From assembly GCA_028284225.1 (NCBI GenBank), contig JANQSD010000001.1, forward strand, positions 124,001-188,000: DNA of 64,000 nucleotides. The letters run 5' to 3'. This DNA comes from Arenicellales bacterium (GTDB lineage: Bacteria; Pseudomonadota; Gammaproteobacteria; Arenicellales; JAHEKD01). The notes beneath the pieces are model-generated. The model saw only the letters and a list, made by a program, of their open reading frames with translations, had not been told where the DNA came from and ran no database searches. Position 1 is the first letter of the stretch, and every line of letters starts with the position of its first letter. Of this stretch, positions 50,820 to 60,685 are shown in pieces. A program made the translations under genes and the position numbers.

Positions 50820-51686
50820 ATGTTTAGTGGCAGTATTGTTGCACTGGTTACGCCAATGCATGATGACGGCAGTGTTGACTATGCTGCATTGGCAAAATTA
50901 GTTGAATTTCATATTGAAAATAAGACTCAGGCTATAGTGTCAGTAGGAACTACGGGAGAGTCTGCAACTTTAAGTCACGAAGAGGACTCTGAGGTCACTC
51001 GAAAAGTAGTCGAGTATGTAAACGGACGTATCCCAGTTATCGCCGGGACCGGTTCAAATTCTACCAGTGAAGCTATATCACTAACGGCTGAGGCTAAAAG
51101 TGCAGGTGCTGATGCATGTTTAATAGTTGCGCCTTATTATAATCGCCCACCACAGGAAGGCATGTACCAACACTTTAAATCTATTGCTGAAGCTGTTGAT
51201 ATTCCAATAATTTTATATAACGTACCGAAGCGAACCTCGAGCGATATAGAAACTGATACAGTGATTCGTCTGGCTCAGATAGATAATATTATCGGTATTA
51301 AGGATGCTACGGCTGACATGTCCAGGGTTAAACCAATGAGGCAAGCCTGTGGTGATAATTTTGTTTTACTCTCAGGTGATGATGGAAGCTTTTTTGACTA
51401 TATGGTTGAAGGCGGGCAAGGTGTTATTTCTGTAGCGGCTAATGTGGCACCTGCGCATACTCAGCAAGTGTGTGAATTAGCGCTGGCAGGAAAGATTAGC
51501 GAAGCGAGAGAAAAGAACCAACAGTTACAAGGCTTATATGACGCAATGGGTTGTGATACTAACCCCATCCCGGTTAAATGGGCGTTACATGAAATGGGTT
51601 TGATTGATGCGGGAATACGTTTGCCTCTAATCAAATTACCACAAGCAAAACGAGCTGTGGTGCAACAGGCGATTGCTAACCTTTAA
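50820..51686 (+). CDS. dapA: 4-hydroxy-tetrahydrodipicolinate synthase
   Basis: DapA condenses pyruvate with aspartate semialdehyde, the first step of the lysine/diaminopimelate branch. At 289 residues from the ATG at 50820, where MFSGSIVALVTPMHDDGSVD matches the family start; an upstream ATG at 50697 would add 41 non-conserved residues. It has GTTGESATLSHEE (pyruvate site), IIAPYY-like CLIVAPYYNRPPQEG, LYNVPKRTSSD (catalytic Tyr), IIGIKDATADMSR (Schiff-base Lys) and LLSGDDGSFFDYM. It precedes bamC as in many gammaproteobacteria. Confidence 0.96.
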   Translation: MFSGSIVALVTPMHDDGSVDYAALAKLVEFHIENKTQAIVSVGTTGESATLSHEEDSEVTRKVVEYVNGRIPVIAGTGSNSTSEAISLTAEAKSAGADACLIVAPYYNRPPQEGMYQHFKSIAEAVDIPIILYNVPKRTSSDIETDTVIRLAQIDNIIGIKDATADMSRVKPMRQACGDNFVLLSGDDGSFFDYMVEGGQGVISVAANVAPAHTQQVCELALAGKISEAREKNQQLQGLYDAMGCDTNPIPVKWALHEMGLIDAGIRLPLIKLPQAKRAVVQQAIANL

Positions 51687-51761
51687 CAAATGGCTTCAGT
51701 CGAACTTAAGCTGGCCTGGATAAACTTTGCGTCAGCTATCAATAATGGAGTCAATCTGATA

Positions 51762-52898
51762 ATGAAAAAGGCTATATCTATGAATGGCAAAATTTTAAGT
51801 AATTCTATCTTGGCTATGTTGTTAGCGATAGTTGTTGGCGGCTGTAGTTTCTCAGATAAAGAAGATAAACCCAAGGCTGAATACTATGGTTCATCCCATC
51901 GCAGTAGCGGCCTGGAAGTACCACCGGACCTGACTCAGACTGATCCAAACAAAAATATCACCATTCCCGGTGCGGTAAATTCCTCAGGTCAAACTTCAGG
52001 TGTGCTTTCAAACAGCAATGTGTTGGCTGAACCGTCCAATGTTAAGATGCTCAGAGATGGTCAGCAACGTTGGTTGGTTGTTGACGATATTCCTGACAAT
52101 GTCTGGCCGCAGCTGATCTCATTTTGGGAAAAAGATGGAATTAAACTGTTAACTGCTAACCCCCAATCCGGTGTTATTGAAACCGATTGGTTAGTGAACT
52201 ACGCAGATTTAACATCCGATGTAGGTAAACTGTTCCGAGGTTTATTGAATAAGCTCACTACATCTGGCCAACGGGATAAGTACCGGGTCAGAATCGACAG
52301 AGGGGTTGAAGATGGCACCACTGAAGTTTACGTGAGTCATCAGGGGCTTGAAGAAGTACCTGTCAGCCCTTTTAACAAAGATGTCGGTGAATACAAGTGG
52401 GTCAAGCGTCCAACTGATCGTGGTTTAGAAGTTGAAGTAATGCGGCAAATAATGGTTTATTTGGGTGTAGAAGAAGATCAGGCAGACCTGGTTGCTGACC
52501 AAAACAGACCGGCAAGCAGTGATCGTTCCCGATTGATTATTGAAGATACGGATGAGCCGGTGTTGGTTCTGGATGACGGCTTTCCCAGAGCCTGGCAACG
52601 GGTTGGTTTGGCGCTGGATAGATCCGGTGTAACAATTTTTGGCCGTAACCGTCAGCAGGGAGGCTATGTGGTTGAATTAGCTGATCTGGATATCGAGGAA
52701 GAAAAGCCCGGCTTTTTCGGTCGCTTGTTTAAGCGCAAGAAAAAAGATGCAGAAGATATTACTTATCGTATGCAAGTCAGATTGTTGCCGCAAGGTGATG
52801 AAAAAACAGTTGTGGCAATCGCTACTGAAGAAGGGCTTCATGATAACTCAGAAACCGCAATCAGCTTATTGAGACAACTTCACGAACAGCTTAAATAA
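51762..52898 (+). CDS. bamC: Outer membrane assembly lipoprotein BamC (NlpB)
   Basis: BamC is an accessory lipoprotein of the BAM complex that inserts beta-barrels. The ATG at 51762 (MKKAISMNGKIL) gives a lipoprotein signal peptide with lipobox VVGGC around Cys29; the ATG at 51780 is also possible. After the lipid site come a disordered region and the typical GLEVPPDLTQ element, followed by two helix-grip domains (about 95-215 and 260-375). Adjacent to dapA as in Escherichia coli. The protein marks the organism as a gammaproteobacterium. Confidence 0.92.
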   Translation: MKKAISMNGKILSNSILAMLLAIVVGGCSFSDKEDKPKAEYYGSSHRSSGLEVPPDLTQTDPNKNITIPGAVNSSGQTSGVLSNSNVLAEPSNVKMLRDGQQRWLVVDDIPDNVWPQLISFWEKDGIKLLTANPQSGVIETDWLVNYADLTSDVGKLFRGLLNKLTTSGQRDKYRVRIDRGVEDGTTEVYVSHQGLEEVPVSPFNKDVGEYKWVKRPTDRGLEVEVMRQIMVYLGVEEDQADLVADQNRPASSDRSRLIIEDTDEPVLVLDDGFPRAWQRVGLALDRSGVTIFGRNRQQGGYVVELADLDIEEEKPGFFGRLFKRKKKDAEDITYRMQVRLLPQGDEKTVVAIATEEGLHDNSETAISLLRQLHEQLK

Positions 52899-52917
52899 CA
52901 TTCAAAAGTAGACACTA

Positions 52918-55900
52918 GTGCAAATCAATGCTTACCGGGGTGCTCAGGCATTCTCGGAATTTCGTCTAAATAAACTAGCTCAGGGCCTGAGTGATCAATT
53001 CAAACAGTTAAAGCGGGTTAATGCCCGCTTTATCCATTTCGCTCAGATTGATGAGGCCAGTCAAAGCTTTAATGAATCCATACTATTGCAATTGCTGGAT
53101 TATGGAACCACGGGCCAGGATTTAACCGATGCAATAAATTTATGGGTAGTCCCGCGGCTGGGCACGATTTCACCCTGGTCAACCAAGGCCACTGATATTG
53201 CTCATCATTGTTCATTAGAAGCGGTTCTGCGATTGGAGCGTGGTATTGAATGGCAGTTACAGTTTGATCAACCCTTTGAGCTAAGCAATTCTGATAAGTC
53301 GGTACTTGCGCAGTTATTATCAGACCGCATGACCGAATCTTTGTTATATGCAGAATCACAATTCGAGCAAATTTTTAACCATGAGCAGCCTAAATCTTTA
53401 AGGTTTGTAGAGGTGCTTGAAAAAGGCAAATCTGAGTTAGAGCGAGCTAACAAAAAAATGGGGCTTGCACTGGCACAGGACGAAATTGAATATTTGTATC
53501 AAAGTGCTGTCAAAGCGAATCGTAATTTAACTGATGTTGAGTTAATGATGTTTTCGCAGGTCAATTCCGAGCATTGCCGGCACAAAATATTTAATGCCAG
53601 CTGGACTATTGATGGCGAGGATCAGGATAAATCATTGTTTGCGATGATTCGCAACACTCATCAACTACACAGTGACGGAACCCTGATTGCATACAAAGAT
53701 AACGCAGCTGTAATTGAAGGATCACAGGCAGGGCGTTTTTTCCCTGACAAACAAACCAATATATATGGTTATAGTCAAGAACCTGTCCACATTCTGGCTA
53801 AAGTTGAAACGCATAATCATCCAACCGCGATCTCGCCATTTCCTGGTGCAGCAACGGGTTCCGGTGGTGAGATTCGGGATGAAGGTGCGACAGGTAGAGG
53901 CGGTAAGCCCAAAGCCGGTGTGACCGGATTCAGCGTTTCAAATTTGCGCCTTGTCGATGCAATTCAAGCCTGGGAAGGTGAAGAGCATAAACCGTCTCAT
54001 ATCGCGACACCGTTGCAAATTATGCTGGATGGGCCGATCGGTGGGGCATCATTTAATAACGAATTCGGACGACCGAATATTGCAGGTTATTTTCGTACCT
54101 TTGAACAATCGCCTGCGCTGGGTTCTTCGAGGTTTGGCTACCACAAACCAATAATGATTGCCGGTGGTCTGGGTAATATCCGTGAGCAGCATATTAATAA
54201 AAATCAGATCAATGACGGTGCCAAAATTGTGGTGTTGGGTGGCCCTGCCATGCTGATCGGGCTTGGCGGTGGTGCAGCATCCAGTGTGGCCAGTGGGCAT
54301 AGTGATGAAGACTTGGATTTTGCTTCGGTCCAGCGGGGTAATCCGGAGATGCAACGGCGCTGTCAGGAAGTCATTGATGTTTGCTGGGCCATGGGTAAAG
54401 ACAACCCAATTGTATCAATTCACGATGTAGGCGCAGGCGGACTTTCCAATGCTGTACCGGAATTAGTTCATGATGCAGATCTGGGCGGTGAATTCGAACT
54501 ACGACAGATACTCAATGATGAACCGGGCATGTCGCCTATGGAAATCTGGTGTAACGAAGCACAGGAACGTTATGTATTGGCCATCGACCCGGAACGGCTG
54601 GAAGAATTTGAACAAATCTGCCGGCGCGAACGTTGTTTATACTGTGTTATCGGTGAGGGTACACAGGCACAACAGCTTAGCTTAACTGACAGTTTGTTAG
54701 ACAATCATGGTGGTCATCCAATCGATATTGAAATGGATGTTTTATTCGGTAATCCACCCAAAATGCATCGAGACGTAACTAGCTGTGCCAGTGCAAAATT
54801 AGAATTGGATTTGGATTTAATCAGTCTCGATGAAGCAGTTAATCGATTGCTCAACCTGCCTACTATTGCTGACAAAACATTTTTGATTACCATCGGCGAC
54901 CGCAGTGTCACTGGAATGATCTCGCGTGATCAAATGGTCGGCCCATGGCAGGTGCCTGTTGCGGATGTGGCGGTAACGACGAGCAGTTACGACAGTGTTC
55001 ATGGCGAAGCAATGGCTATGGGCGAGCGTACACCTGTTGCCATACTCAATCCGGCCGCGAGTGGTCGGATGGCCATTGGAGAAGTGCTTACAAATATTGC
55101 CGCAGCACCAATTCAATCTACTAAGAAAATTAAACTTTCGGCGAACTGGATGGCGGCTGCCGGTTATCCGGGGCAAGATGCGGCTTTATATGAGACAGTT
55201 AAAGCTGTTGGCATGGAGTTGTGTCCGCAGTTGGGTATATCTATTCCTGTAGGTAAAGATTCAATGTCCATGCGAACAGTATGGCAAGAGAATAACCGGG
55301 AACAAACTGTTGCAGCACCTGTGTCCTTAATTGTCACCGGGTTTGCACCCGTTACCGATGTCAGAAAAACCTTAACGCCCGTTTTATCCAATAAAGAAGA
55401 TACTGAGCTATTGTTAATCGATTTAGGTCAAGGCTTGAATCGCCTGGGCGGCAGCTGTTTGGCACAGGTGTTTAATCAAACCGGTGAATTGGCACCGGAT
55501 GTAAATGATCCGCAGTTGTTGAGAGGATTTTTTGCTGCAATCCAAGAACTGAATTTACAAGGGTTGCTTTTGGCTTACCATGATCGCTCAGACGGCGGAT
55601 TATTTGTGACCCTGATGGAAATGGCATTTGCAGGACGCTGTGGCTTGGTCATTAATCTTGATAGCCTTGATGGTAATGAGAAATCTACGCTATTTAACGA
55701 AGAATTAGGTGCCGTTATCCAAATCAATAGCCGTGATAAACAACATGTAGAATCGATTTTGGAAAAACACGGCCTGATAGATTGTTGTCACATGATAGGT
55801 CAGTCGATTGATTCTCGAAAGATTCAGATCAGTAGAGGGGGAAATCTGATCTTTGAATCCAGCCGCATTGAGTTGCATCGAAAATGGTCACACACGACTT

Positions 55901-56826
55901 ATAAGATGCAATCACTGCGTGATAATCCACAATGTGCACAACAAGAGTATGACCGCCTTTTGGATGAGTCTGATTCGGGTTTGTACAGCAAATTGACCTT
56001 TGACGTTAAAGAAGATATTGCTTTGCCCTACATAAATACTGGTGCAAGGCCGAGAGTTGCTATCTTGCGCGAACAAGGCGTCAATAGCCAGACTGAAATG
56101 GCGGCAGCGTTTGACCGGGCCGGGTTTACATCGGTCGACGTGCATATGAGTGATTTGGTTGACGGCAGGCAAACACTTACTCATTTCGTCGGTGTTGTAG
56201 CCTGTGGTGGTTTTTCCTTCGGTGATGTTTTAGGTGCCGGTCAGGGATGGGCCAAATCCATTTTGTTCAACAATAAATTAGCCGATCAGTTTGCCGAGTT
56301 TTTTCATCAGTCAGATAAATTTAGTCTGGGAGTGTGCAATGGTTGTCAAATGATGTCCGGAATTAAATCACTTATCCCGGGAGCAGCCAGCTGGCCGCAG
56401 TTTGAACGGAATAAATCGGAGCAATATGAAGCTCGACAAGTCATGGTTAAAATTGAAAACAGCCCTTCGATATTTTTCAACGGGATGACGGGCAGTGAGT
56501 TCCCGGTGGTCGTTGCCCATGGAGAAGGGCGTGCTCAATTTGATTCGGATGATCAATTAGTTGCTGTACAGGCAACCAGCCTTGTGGCCGCCAGGTTTAT
56601 TGATCACAACGGGCAGCCCACACAAATCTATCCCTACAATCCTAATGGATCGACACAGGCAATCACAGCTTTAACCAGTACCGATGGGCGAGCAACTATT
56701 TTAATGCCGCACCCTGAGCGTGTTTTTCGTTCTGTTACTAATAGTTGGCGTTCCTCTGAATGGGGCGAGGACAGCCCCTGGATGCGAATTTTTAGAAATG
56801 CCCGTGTATGGGTCACAGGCTCTTGA
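52918..56826 (+). CDS. purL: Phosphoribosylformylglycinamidine synthase, long form
   Basis: PurL converts FGAR to FGAM in de novo purine synthesis. At 1302 residues it is the single-chain proteobacterial type. It starts with GTG at 52918. N-terminal PurS-like domain; then FGAM synthase motifs MMFSQVNSEHCRHKIFN, KVETHNHPTAISPFPGAATG, GRGGKPKAGVTGFSVS and SIHDVGAGGLSNAVPELVH; second half IPVGKDSMSMRT and YHDRSDGGLFVTLMEMAF. The C-terminal glutamine amidotransferase has GGFSFGDVLGAGQGW, LGVCNGCQMMSG (Cys nucleophile) and LMPHPERVFRSV. Confidence 0.96.
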   Translation: MQINAYRGAQAFSEFRLNKLAQGLSDQFKQLKRVNARFIHFAQIDEASQSFNESILLQLLDYGTTGQDLTDAINLWVVPRLGTISPWSTKATDIAHHCSLEAVLRLERGIEWQLQFDQPFELSNSDKSVLAQLLSDRMTESLLYAESQFEQIFNHEQPKSLRFVEVLEKGKSELERANKKMGLALAQDEIEYLYQSAVKANRNLTDVELMMFSQVNSEHCRHKIFNASWTIDGEDQDKSLFAMIRNTHQLHSDGTLIAYKDNAAVIEGSQAGRFFPDKQTNIYGYSQEPVHILAKVETHNHPTAISPFPGAATGSGGEIRDEGATGRGGKPKAGVTGFSVSNLRLVDAIQAWEGEEHKPSHIATPLQIMLDGPIGGASFNNEFGRPNIAGYFRTFEQSPALGSSRFGYHKPIMIAGGLGNIREQHINKNQINDGAKIVVLGGPAMLIGLGGGAASSVASGHSDEDLDFASVQRGNPEMQRRCQEVIDVCWAMGKDNPIVSIHDVGAGGLSNAVPELVHDADLGGEFELRQILNDEPGMSPMEIWCNEAQERYVLAIDPERLEEFEQICRRERCLYCVIGEGTQAQQLSLTDSLLDNHGGHPIDIEMDVLFGNPPKMHRDVTSCASAKLELDLDLISLDEAVNRLLNLPTIADKTFLITIGDRSVTGMISRDQMVGPWQVPVADVAVTTSSYDSVHGEAMAMGERTPVAILNPAASGRMAIGEVLTNIAAAPIQSTKKIKLSANWMAAAGYPGQDAALYETVKAVGMELCPQLGISIPVGKDSMSMRTVWQENNREQTVAAPVSLIVTGFAPVTDVRKTLTPVLSNKEDTELLLIDLGQGLNRLGGSCLAQVFNQTGELAPDVNDPQLLRGFFAAIQELNLQGLLLAYHDRSDGGLFVTLMEMAFAGRCGLVINLDSLDGNEKSTLFNEELGAVIQINSRDKQHVESILEKHGLIDCCHMIGQSIDSRKIQISRGGNLIFESSRIELHRKWSHTTYKMQSLRDNPQCAQQEYDRLLDESDSGLYSKLTFDVKEDIALPYINTGARPRVAILREQGVNSQTEMAAAFDRAGFTSVDVHMSDLVDGRQTLTHFVGVVACGGFSFGDVLGAGQGWAKSILFNNKLADQFAEFFHQSDKFSLGVCNGCQMMSGIKSLIPGAASWPQFERNKSEQYEARQVMVKIENSPSIFFNGMTGSEFPVVVAHGEGRAQFDSDDQLVAVQATSLVAARFIDHNGQPTQIYPYNPNGSTQAITALTSTDGRATILMPHPERVFRSVTNSWRSSEWGEDSPWMRIFRNARVWVTGS

Positions 56827-57714
56827 TTGTCGGCTAACCTTCAAGGTGCCTTATGGATAATTGCCTCCTGCCTTGGAGCGACCGTAATGAGCCTGGGTTT
56901 AAAAGGCCTGGCGGGGGAGATTCATTCGACTCAAATAGTGGTTATAAGGTGCTTGTTTGGCCTTTTATTGATTTTTCCAGCTCTAGCCAAAACAGGTTTT
57001 GGCTCACTTAAGAGTTCACAATTAAAACTGCATTTAATCCGTGGCCTGTTTGCGGCAATAGCGATTAATTTAGGCTTTTATAGTTTAACCATTCTGCCCC
57101 TGGCTACTGCTACAGTCTTATTTTTTACTGCACCGCTGTTTGTGACTATTTTTGCGATTCCATTGCTAAACGAAAAAGTCGGTTGGCGACGTTTGCTGGC
57201 TACCTTGGTTGGGTTTATAGGTACAATCATAGTGATTAATCCGGGTTTGCAAGGATTCGATCAGCGTTTATTAATTCCGGTATTTAGTTCAGTTTTCTTT
57301 GCCGTATCGTTAATACTTAACAAACAATTATCAAAAACCGACTCACCGGCAGTATTGATGTTTTATATATTTACAATCGTAACGATAATTAGCTTGCCAT
57401 TCGCCATTATGAACTGGACTTGGCCAACAACGACTCAGTGGCAAGTTCTGATATTTGTGGTGGCCCTGTTTGCTACCTCGAGAACCTACTTCGACATCAA
57501 AGCCTATTCGATCGGTGAGGCCAGTTTCGTGGCGCCGTTTCAATACCTGCGCATCCTCTTCGTTGGTATAGCTGGTTATCTGGTTTTTGCCGAAGTGCCT
57601 ACATTTAATGTGCTACTAGGCGCTTTAGTCATCATCTCCAGCACATTATACATAGCCCAACGCGAGTATCGCCTAAAACGAAAACTGGGTCGCCAAGCGG
57701 AACCTTATGGGTAA
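56827..57714 (+). CDS. EamA-family (DMT superfamily) transporter
   Basis: Ten-span inner-membrane carrier of the drug/metabolite transporter superfamily, 295 residues, with two tandem EamA domains (about 1-135 and 145-285). Hydrophobic helices include LWIIASCLGATVMSLGLKG, LPLATATVLFFTAPLFVTIF and ASFVAPFQYLRILFVGIAGY. It starts with TTG directly after the purL stop, so translation is probably coupled. Substrate unknown. Confidence 0.88.
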   Translation: MSANLQGALWIIASCLGATVMSLGLKGLAGEIHSTQIVVIRCLFGLLLIFPALAKTGFGSLKSSQLKLHLIRGLFAAIAINLGFYSLTILPLATATVLFFTAPLFVTIFAIPLLNEKVGWRRLLATLVGFIGTIIVINPGLQGFDQRLLIPVFSSVFFAVSLILNKQLSKTDSPAVLMFYIFTIVTIISLPFAIMNWTWPTTTQWQVLIFVVALFATSRTYFDIKAYSIGEASFVAPFQYLRILFVGIAGYLVFAEVPTFNVLLGALVIISSTLYIAQREYRLKRKLGRQAEPYG

Positions 57715-57911
57715 AGTTATTAACAATCAGGCCACTTTGAAGCTAAAAACTTTTGAGTGAACTTGTTCAGACTAATCATTATCTTGTAAATATTTTTAGC
57801 CTAAGCTATTACAGCGAAAGTTAATGGCCAAACTAGACTAAAGTAATAAAGACACCCTCGACTGCTGTGGATAATATTTAATTAGAAGAAAAGTGGGTAT
57901 AGAGGCGCTTA

Positions 57912-58397
57912 ATGGCTGATTATGTAGAGATAAATGTTAATGGTGTGAGACATAGATTAGATATACGTCATAAACGCACTCCTCTACTATGGATTTTGAG
58001 AGATGAACTTAAGTTAACAGGTACTAAGTACGGCTGTGGAATTGCTCAGTGTGGTGCTTGTACAGTTCATATAAATGGGCTTTCGCGTCGCTCTTGTGTA
58101 ACCGAAGTTGGGGAGCTTACTGAAGACGATAAAGTTATTACTATTGAGGCGGCTGATTCAACTATTGCAAAAGCAGTCAAGGAAAGCTGGGTTCAACATC
58201 AAGTCGCACAATGCGGCTATTGTCAATCTGGCCAAATCATGTCGGCAACGGCTCTGCTTAGCAAGAATAAAAATCCTACCGATGATGATATCGACCGTGT
58301 GATGTCGGGAAACCTGTGTCGTTGTGGTACTTATCCATTAATTCGCAAAGCTATTAAAACAGCTGCGAAAAGCTTGACTGAGGCGAACAATGGGTAA
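57912..58397 (+). CDS. Molybdenum hydroxylase small subunit, 2Fe-2S (IorA/CoxS type)
   Basis: At 161 residues, with two [2Fe-2S] domains: GTKYGCGIAQCGACTVHING near residue 38 and CGYCQSGQIMSA with GNLCRCGTYPLIRKAI near 100-145. This is the electron-transfer chain of an isoquinoline-1-oxidoreductase or aldehyde dehydrogenase type enzyme without an FAD subunit. No signal peptide, so it must travel to the periplasm with the Tat-targeted large subunit. It overlaps that gene by 8 bases. Confidence 0.93.
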   Translation: MADYVEINVNGVRHRLDIRHKRTPLLWILRDELKLTGTKYGCGIAQCGACTVHINGLSRRSCVTEVGELTEDDKVITIEAADSTIAKAVKESWVQHQVAQCGYCQSGQIMSATALLSKNKNPTDDDIDRVMSGNLCRCGTYPLIRKAIKTAAKSLTEANNG

Positions 58398-60684
58398 CCT
58401 GGCAGCCATTACCAGGCGTTCATTCCTTATAGGTTCAGTTGCAATCACTGGTGGCATGTTAATTGGCTGTCAATCCAAAGGGTTTTCCCTGCTTCAAAGA
58501 AAAAGCAAAGATAAAACCCATTTGACACCTTATATCCGAATTGACCAGACCGGCATAACGATTATTACGCCACGGGCTGACATGGGCCAGGGTGCCTATT
58601 CCGTACAAGCCGCCCTGGTGGCCGAGGAGTTGGACGTTGAACTTGATGATGACTCTATTCAGGTTGACCATGGCCCACCAAAACCGGAATATTTTAACGG
58701 TAAAGTGTTGTCAGAGCTTTTGCCATTTGCTTCAACGGATAATAGTAAATGGGCTGTACGATTGCGCAATTTTACGGAAGGTTTTAGCGAAAGAATAGGC
58801 TTATTCATGACCGGTGGTTCTTCAACTGTGGCAGATGCTCACTATAAATTGCGGCTCACCGGCGCAGTCGCCCGACAGTTGCTAATAATGGCTGCAGCTG
58901 AACGTAGCAAAGTGCATAAAAATAAATTAAAAACTGAAAATGGCCATGTGCTGTTGCCTGATGGCACAAAATACAGCTATGTTGAGTTAGCGCCTGAAGC
59001 TGCTGACATTAAATTATCTGAAGAGATCAAGATAGACGACCTAAAGCTAAAAAGTAATTGCCGAGTTTTGGGTAAGCCTATGCAGCGTGTGGATATGGTG
59101 GATAAATGTACAGGCAAGCAAAAATACGGCATCGATATTAACAAAGATGGAATGTTATATGCTGCAGTGCGTACTAATCCACGATTAGGTGGAAAAATAA
59201 TCAGTTATGACGCTAAATTCGCTGAAAGTATTGTTGGTAAAGATAAAGTAATACCCATTAGTGGTGGAGTAGGTGTTATAGCTGATAATACTTGGCAAGC
59301 ATTTGAACTAGTTGACAGTATAGACATTAAGTGGGAGGACGCCTCTTATCCGGAAACTTCATATCAGATGTGGGAGGAATTCGAGAACTCATTTACTCCC
59401 TGGCGTAAGAAGAACAGGCTTAAAAACGAAGGAAATGTCAAAACTGCTTTAGAACAAGGTGATGTTGTAGAAGCAAATTATCGTGTGCCTTATCTGGCTC
59501 ATGCACCTTTAGAACCCATGAATGCAACAGTGCTGCTTGAGGATGGTCGACTCGATATTTGGGTGGGTACTCAAATTCCATTATTCGTCAAATCAGTCGC
59601 TGCTAAGCTGACAGGATTATCTGAAGATAATATTCATGTCTATGTTGAAGTGATGGGTGGTAGTTTTGGCCGGCGCCTGGAAGATGACTTTGTCTGTCAG
59701 GCAATTGAATTAGCTAAAGCAAGACCAGGTGATCTAATCAAAATGACCTGGTCCAGAGAAGAAGACATGACACATGATTTTCCGCGTACTATGCAATTGG
59801 CTAAGGCTCGGGGTGTAGTCAACAACGGTAAAGTGGAGGCGATGGACTTAAAAATTGCTGCATTATCTACAACTGCATCACAGTTTAGTAGAACAACAAT
59901 ATCATTGCCGGGTTTACGTATGCCAATTTCTATACCAGAAGCGATAATTGCAAATGCACTTCGTAAAGACGTGGCTCTGGTATCAGGCGCCTGGGATCAG
60001 CCTTTTTCGATACCGAATTATCGGGTAACTGGTTATAAAGTGCCTTCAATGGTGCCGGTTAGTTCCTGGCGTTCGGTGGGAGCATCAGGTAATGGATTCT
60101 TTCACGACTGTTTTCTTGATGAGTTGATTCATGCTGCAGGTGCCGATCCGCTAGAGGAACGTATACGACTATGTTCGCATTCAGTGTCAAGCAAGGTATT
60201 GGAAAAAGTCGGTGAAATGTCTAATTGGGGCAGTGCTCTTCCTGCGGGTAGTGGGCGTGGAGTCGCGTATACATTATCGTTTGGCGTGCCAGTGGCCGAA
60301 GTCGTTGAAGTCACAAACACAGCCAAAGGCATAAAAATAGATAAAGCTTATGTAGTGGCTGATGTGGGTAAGGTATTGGATCCAGTAAATATTGAGAATC
60401 AAATGATGGGGGGTGTTATATGGGGACTAGGTCATGCTATGAATGCAGAACTCACTTACAAGGATGGTAAAGCTGAGCAAACCAATTTTCATGCCTATGA
60501 ATGTATGCGTATGTATCAAACCCCTGAAATTGAAATCTGTGCCCTGGAGAATGCTGATGAAATACGGGGTATCGGTGAACCTACTGTTCCACCAGCCGCC
60601 CCGGCATTGGCTAATGCGATATTTGCAGCAACTGGTCAAAGAATACGCGAGCTGCCGCTGAACAAACATATCAAGTTTATATAA
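58390..60684 (+). CDS. Molybdenum hydroxylase large subunit, Tat-targeted (IorB type)
   Basis: At 764 residues. The N-terminus carries a twin-arginine signal (ITRRSFLIGS) and also a lipobox-like LIGC at about 24-27, suggesting a Tat-exported lipoprotein. Molybdopterin-binding motifs are PRADMGQGAYSVQAALVAEE near 65, APLEPMNATVLL, GGSFGRRLEDDFV near 425, VSSWRSVGASGNGFFHDCF, and GIGEPTVPPAAPALANA (catalytic Glu) near 725. The fold is that of IorB/AldH-type periplasmic oxidoreductases acting on N-heterocycles or aldehydes. Unrelated in targeting to XdhB in the same window. Substrate unknown. Confidence 0.92.
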   Translation: MGNLAAITRRSFLIGSVAITGGMLIGCQSKGFSLLQRKSKDKTHLTPYIRIDQTGITIITPRADMGQGAYSVQAALVAEELDVELDDDSIQVDHGPPKPEYFNGKVLSELLPFASTDNSKWAVRLRNFTEGFSERIGLFMTGGSSTVADAHYKLRLTGAVARQLLIMAAAERSKVHKNKLKTENGHVLLPDGTKYSYVELAPEAADIKLSEEIKIDDLKLKSNCRVLGKPMQRVDMVDKCTGKQKYGIDINKDGMLYAAVRTNPRLGGKIISYDAKFAESIVGKDKVIPISGGVGVIADNTWQAFELVDSIDIKWEDASYPETSYQMWEEFENSFTPWRKKNRLKNEGNVKTALEQGDVVEANYRVPYLAHAPLEPMNATVLLEDGRLDIWVGTQIPLFVKSVAAKLTGLSEDNIHVYVEVMGGSFGRRLEDDFVCQAIELAKARPGDLIKMTWSREEDMTHDFPRTMQLAKARGVVNNGKVEAMDLKIAALSTTASQFSRTTISLPGLRMPISIPEAIIANALRKDVALVSGAWDQPFSIPNYRVTGYKVPSMVPVSSWRSVGASGNGFFHDCFLDELIHAAGADPLEERIRLCSHSVSSKVLEKVGEMSNWGSALPAGSGRGVAYTLSFGVPVAEVVEVTNTAKGIKIDKAYVVADVGKVLDPVNIENQMMGGVIWGLGHAMNAELTYKDGKAEQTNFHAYECMRMYQTPEIEICALENADEIRGIGEPTVPPAAPALANAIFAATGQRIRELPLNKHIKFI

Positions 60685-60685
60685 G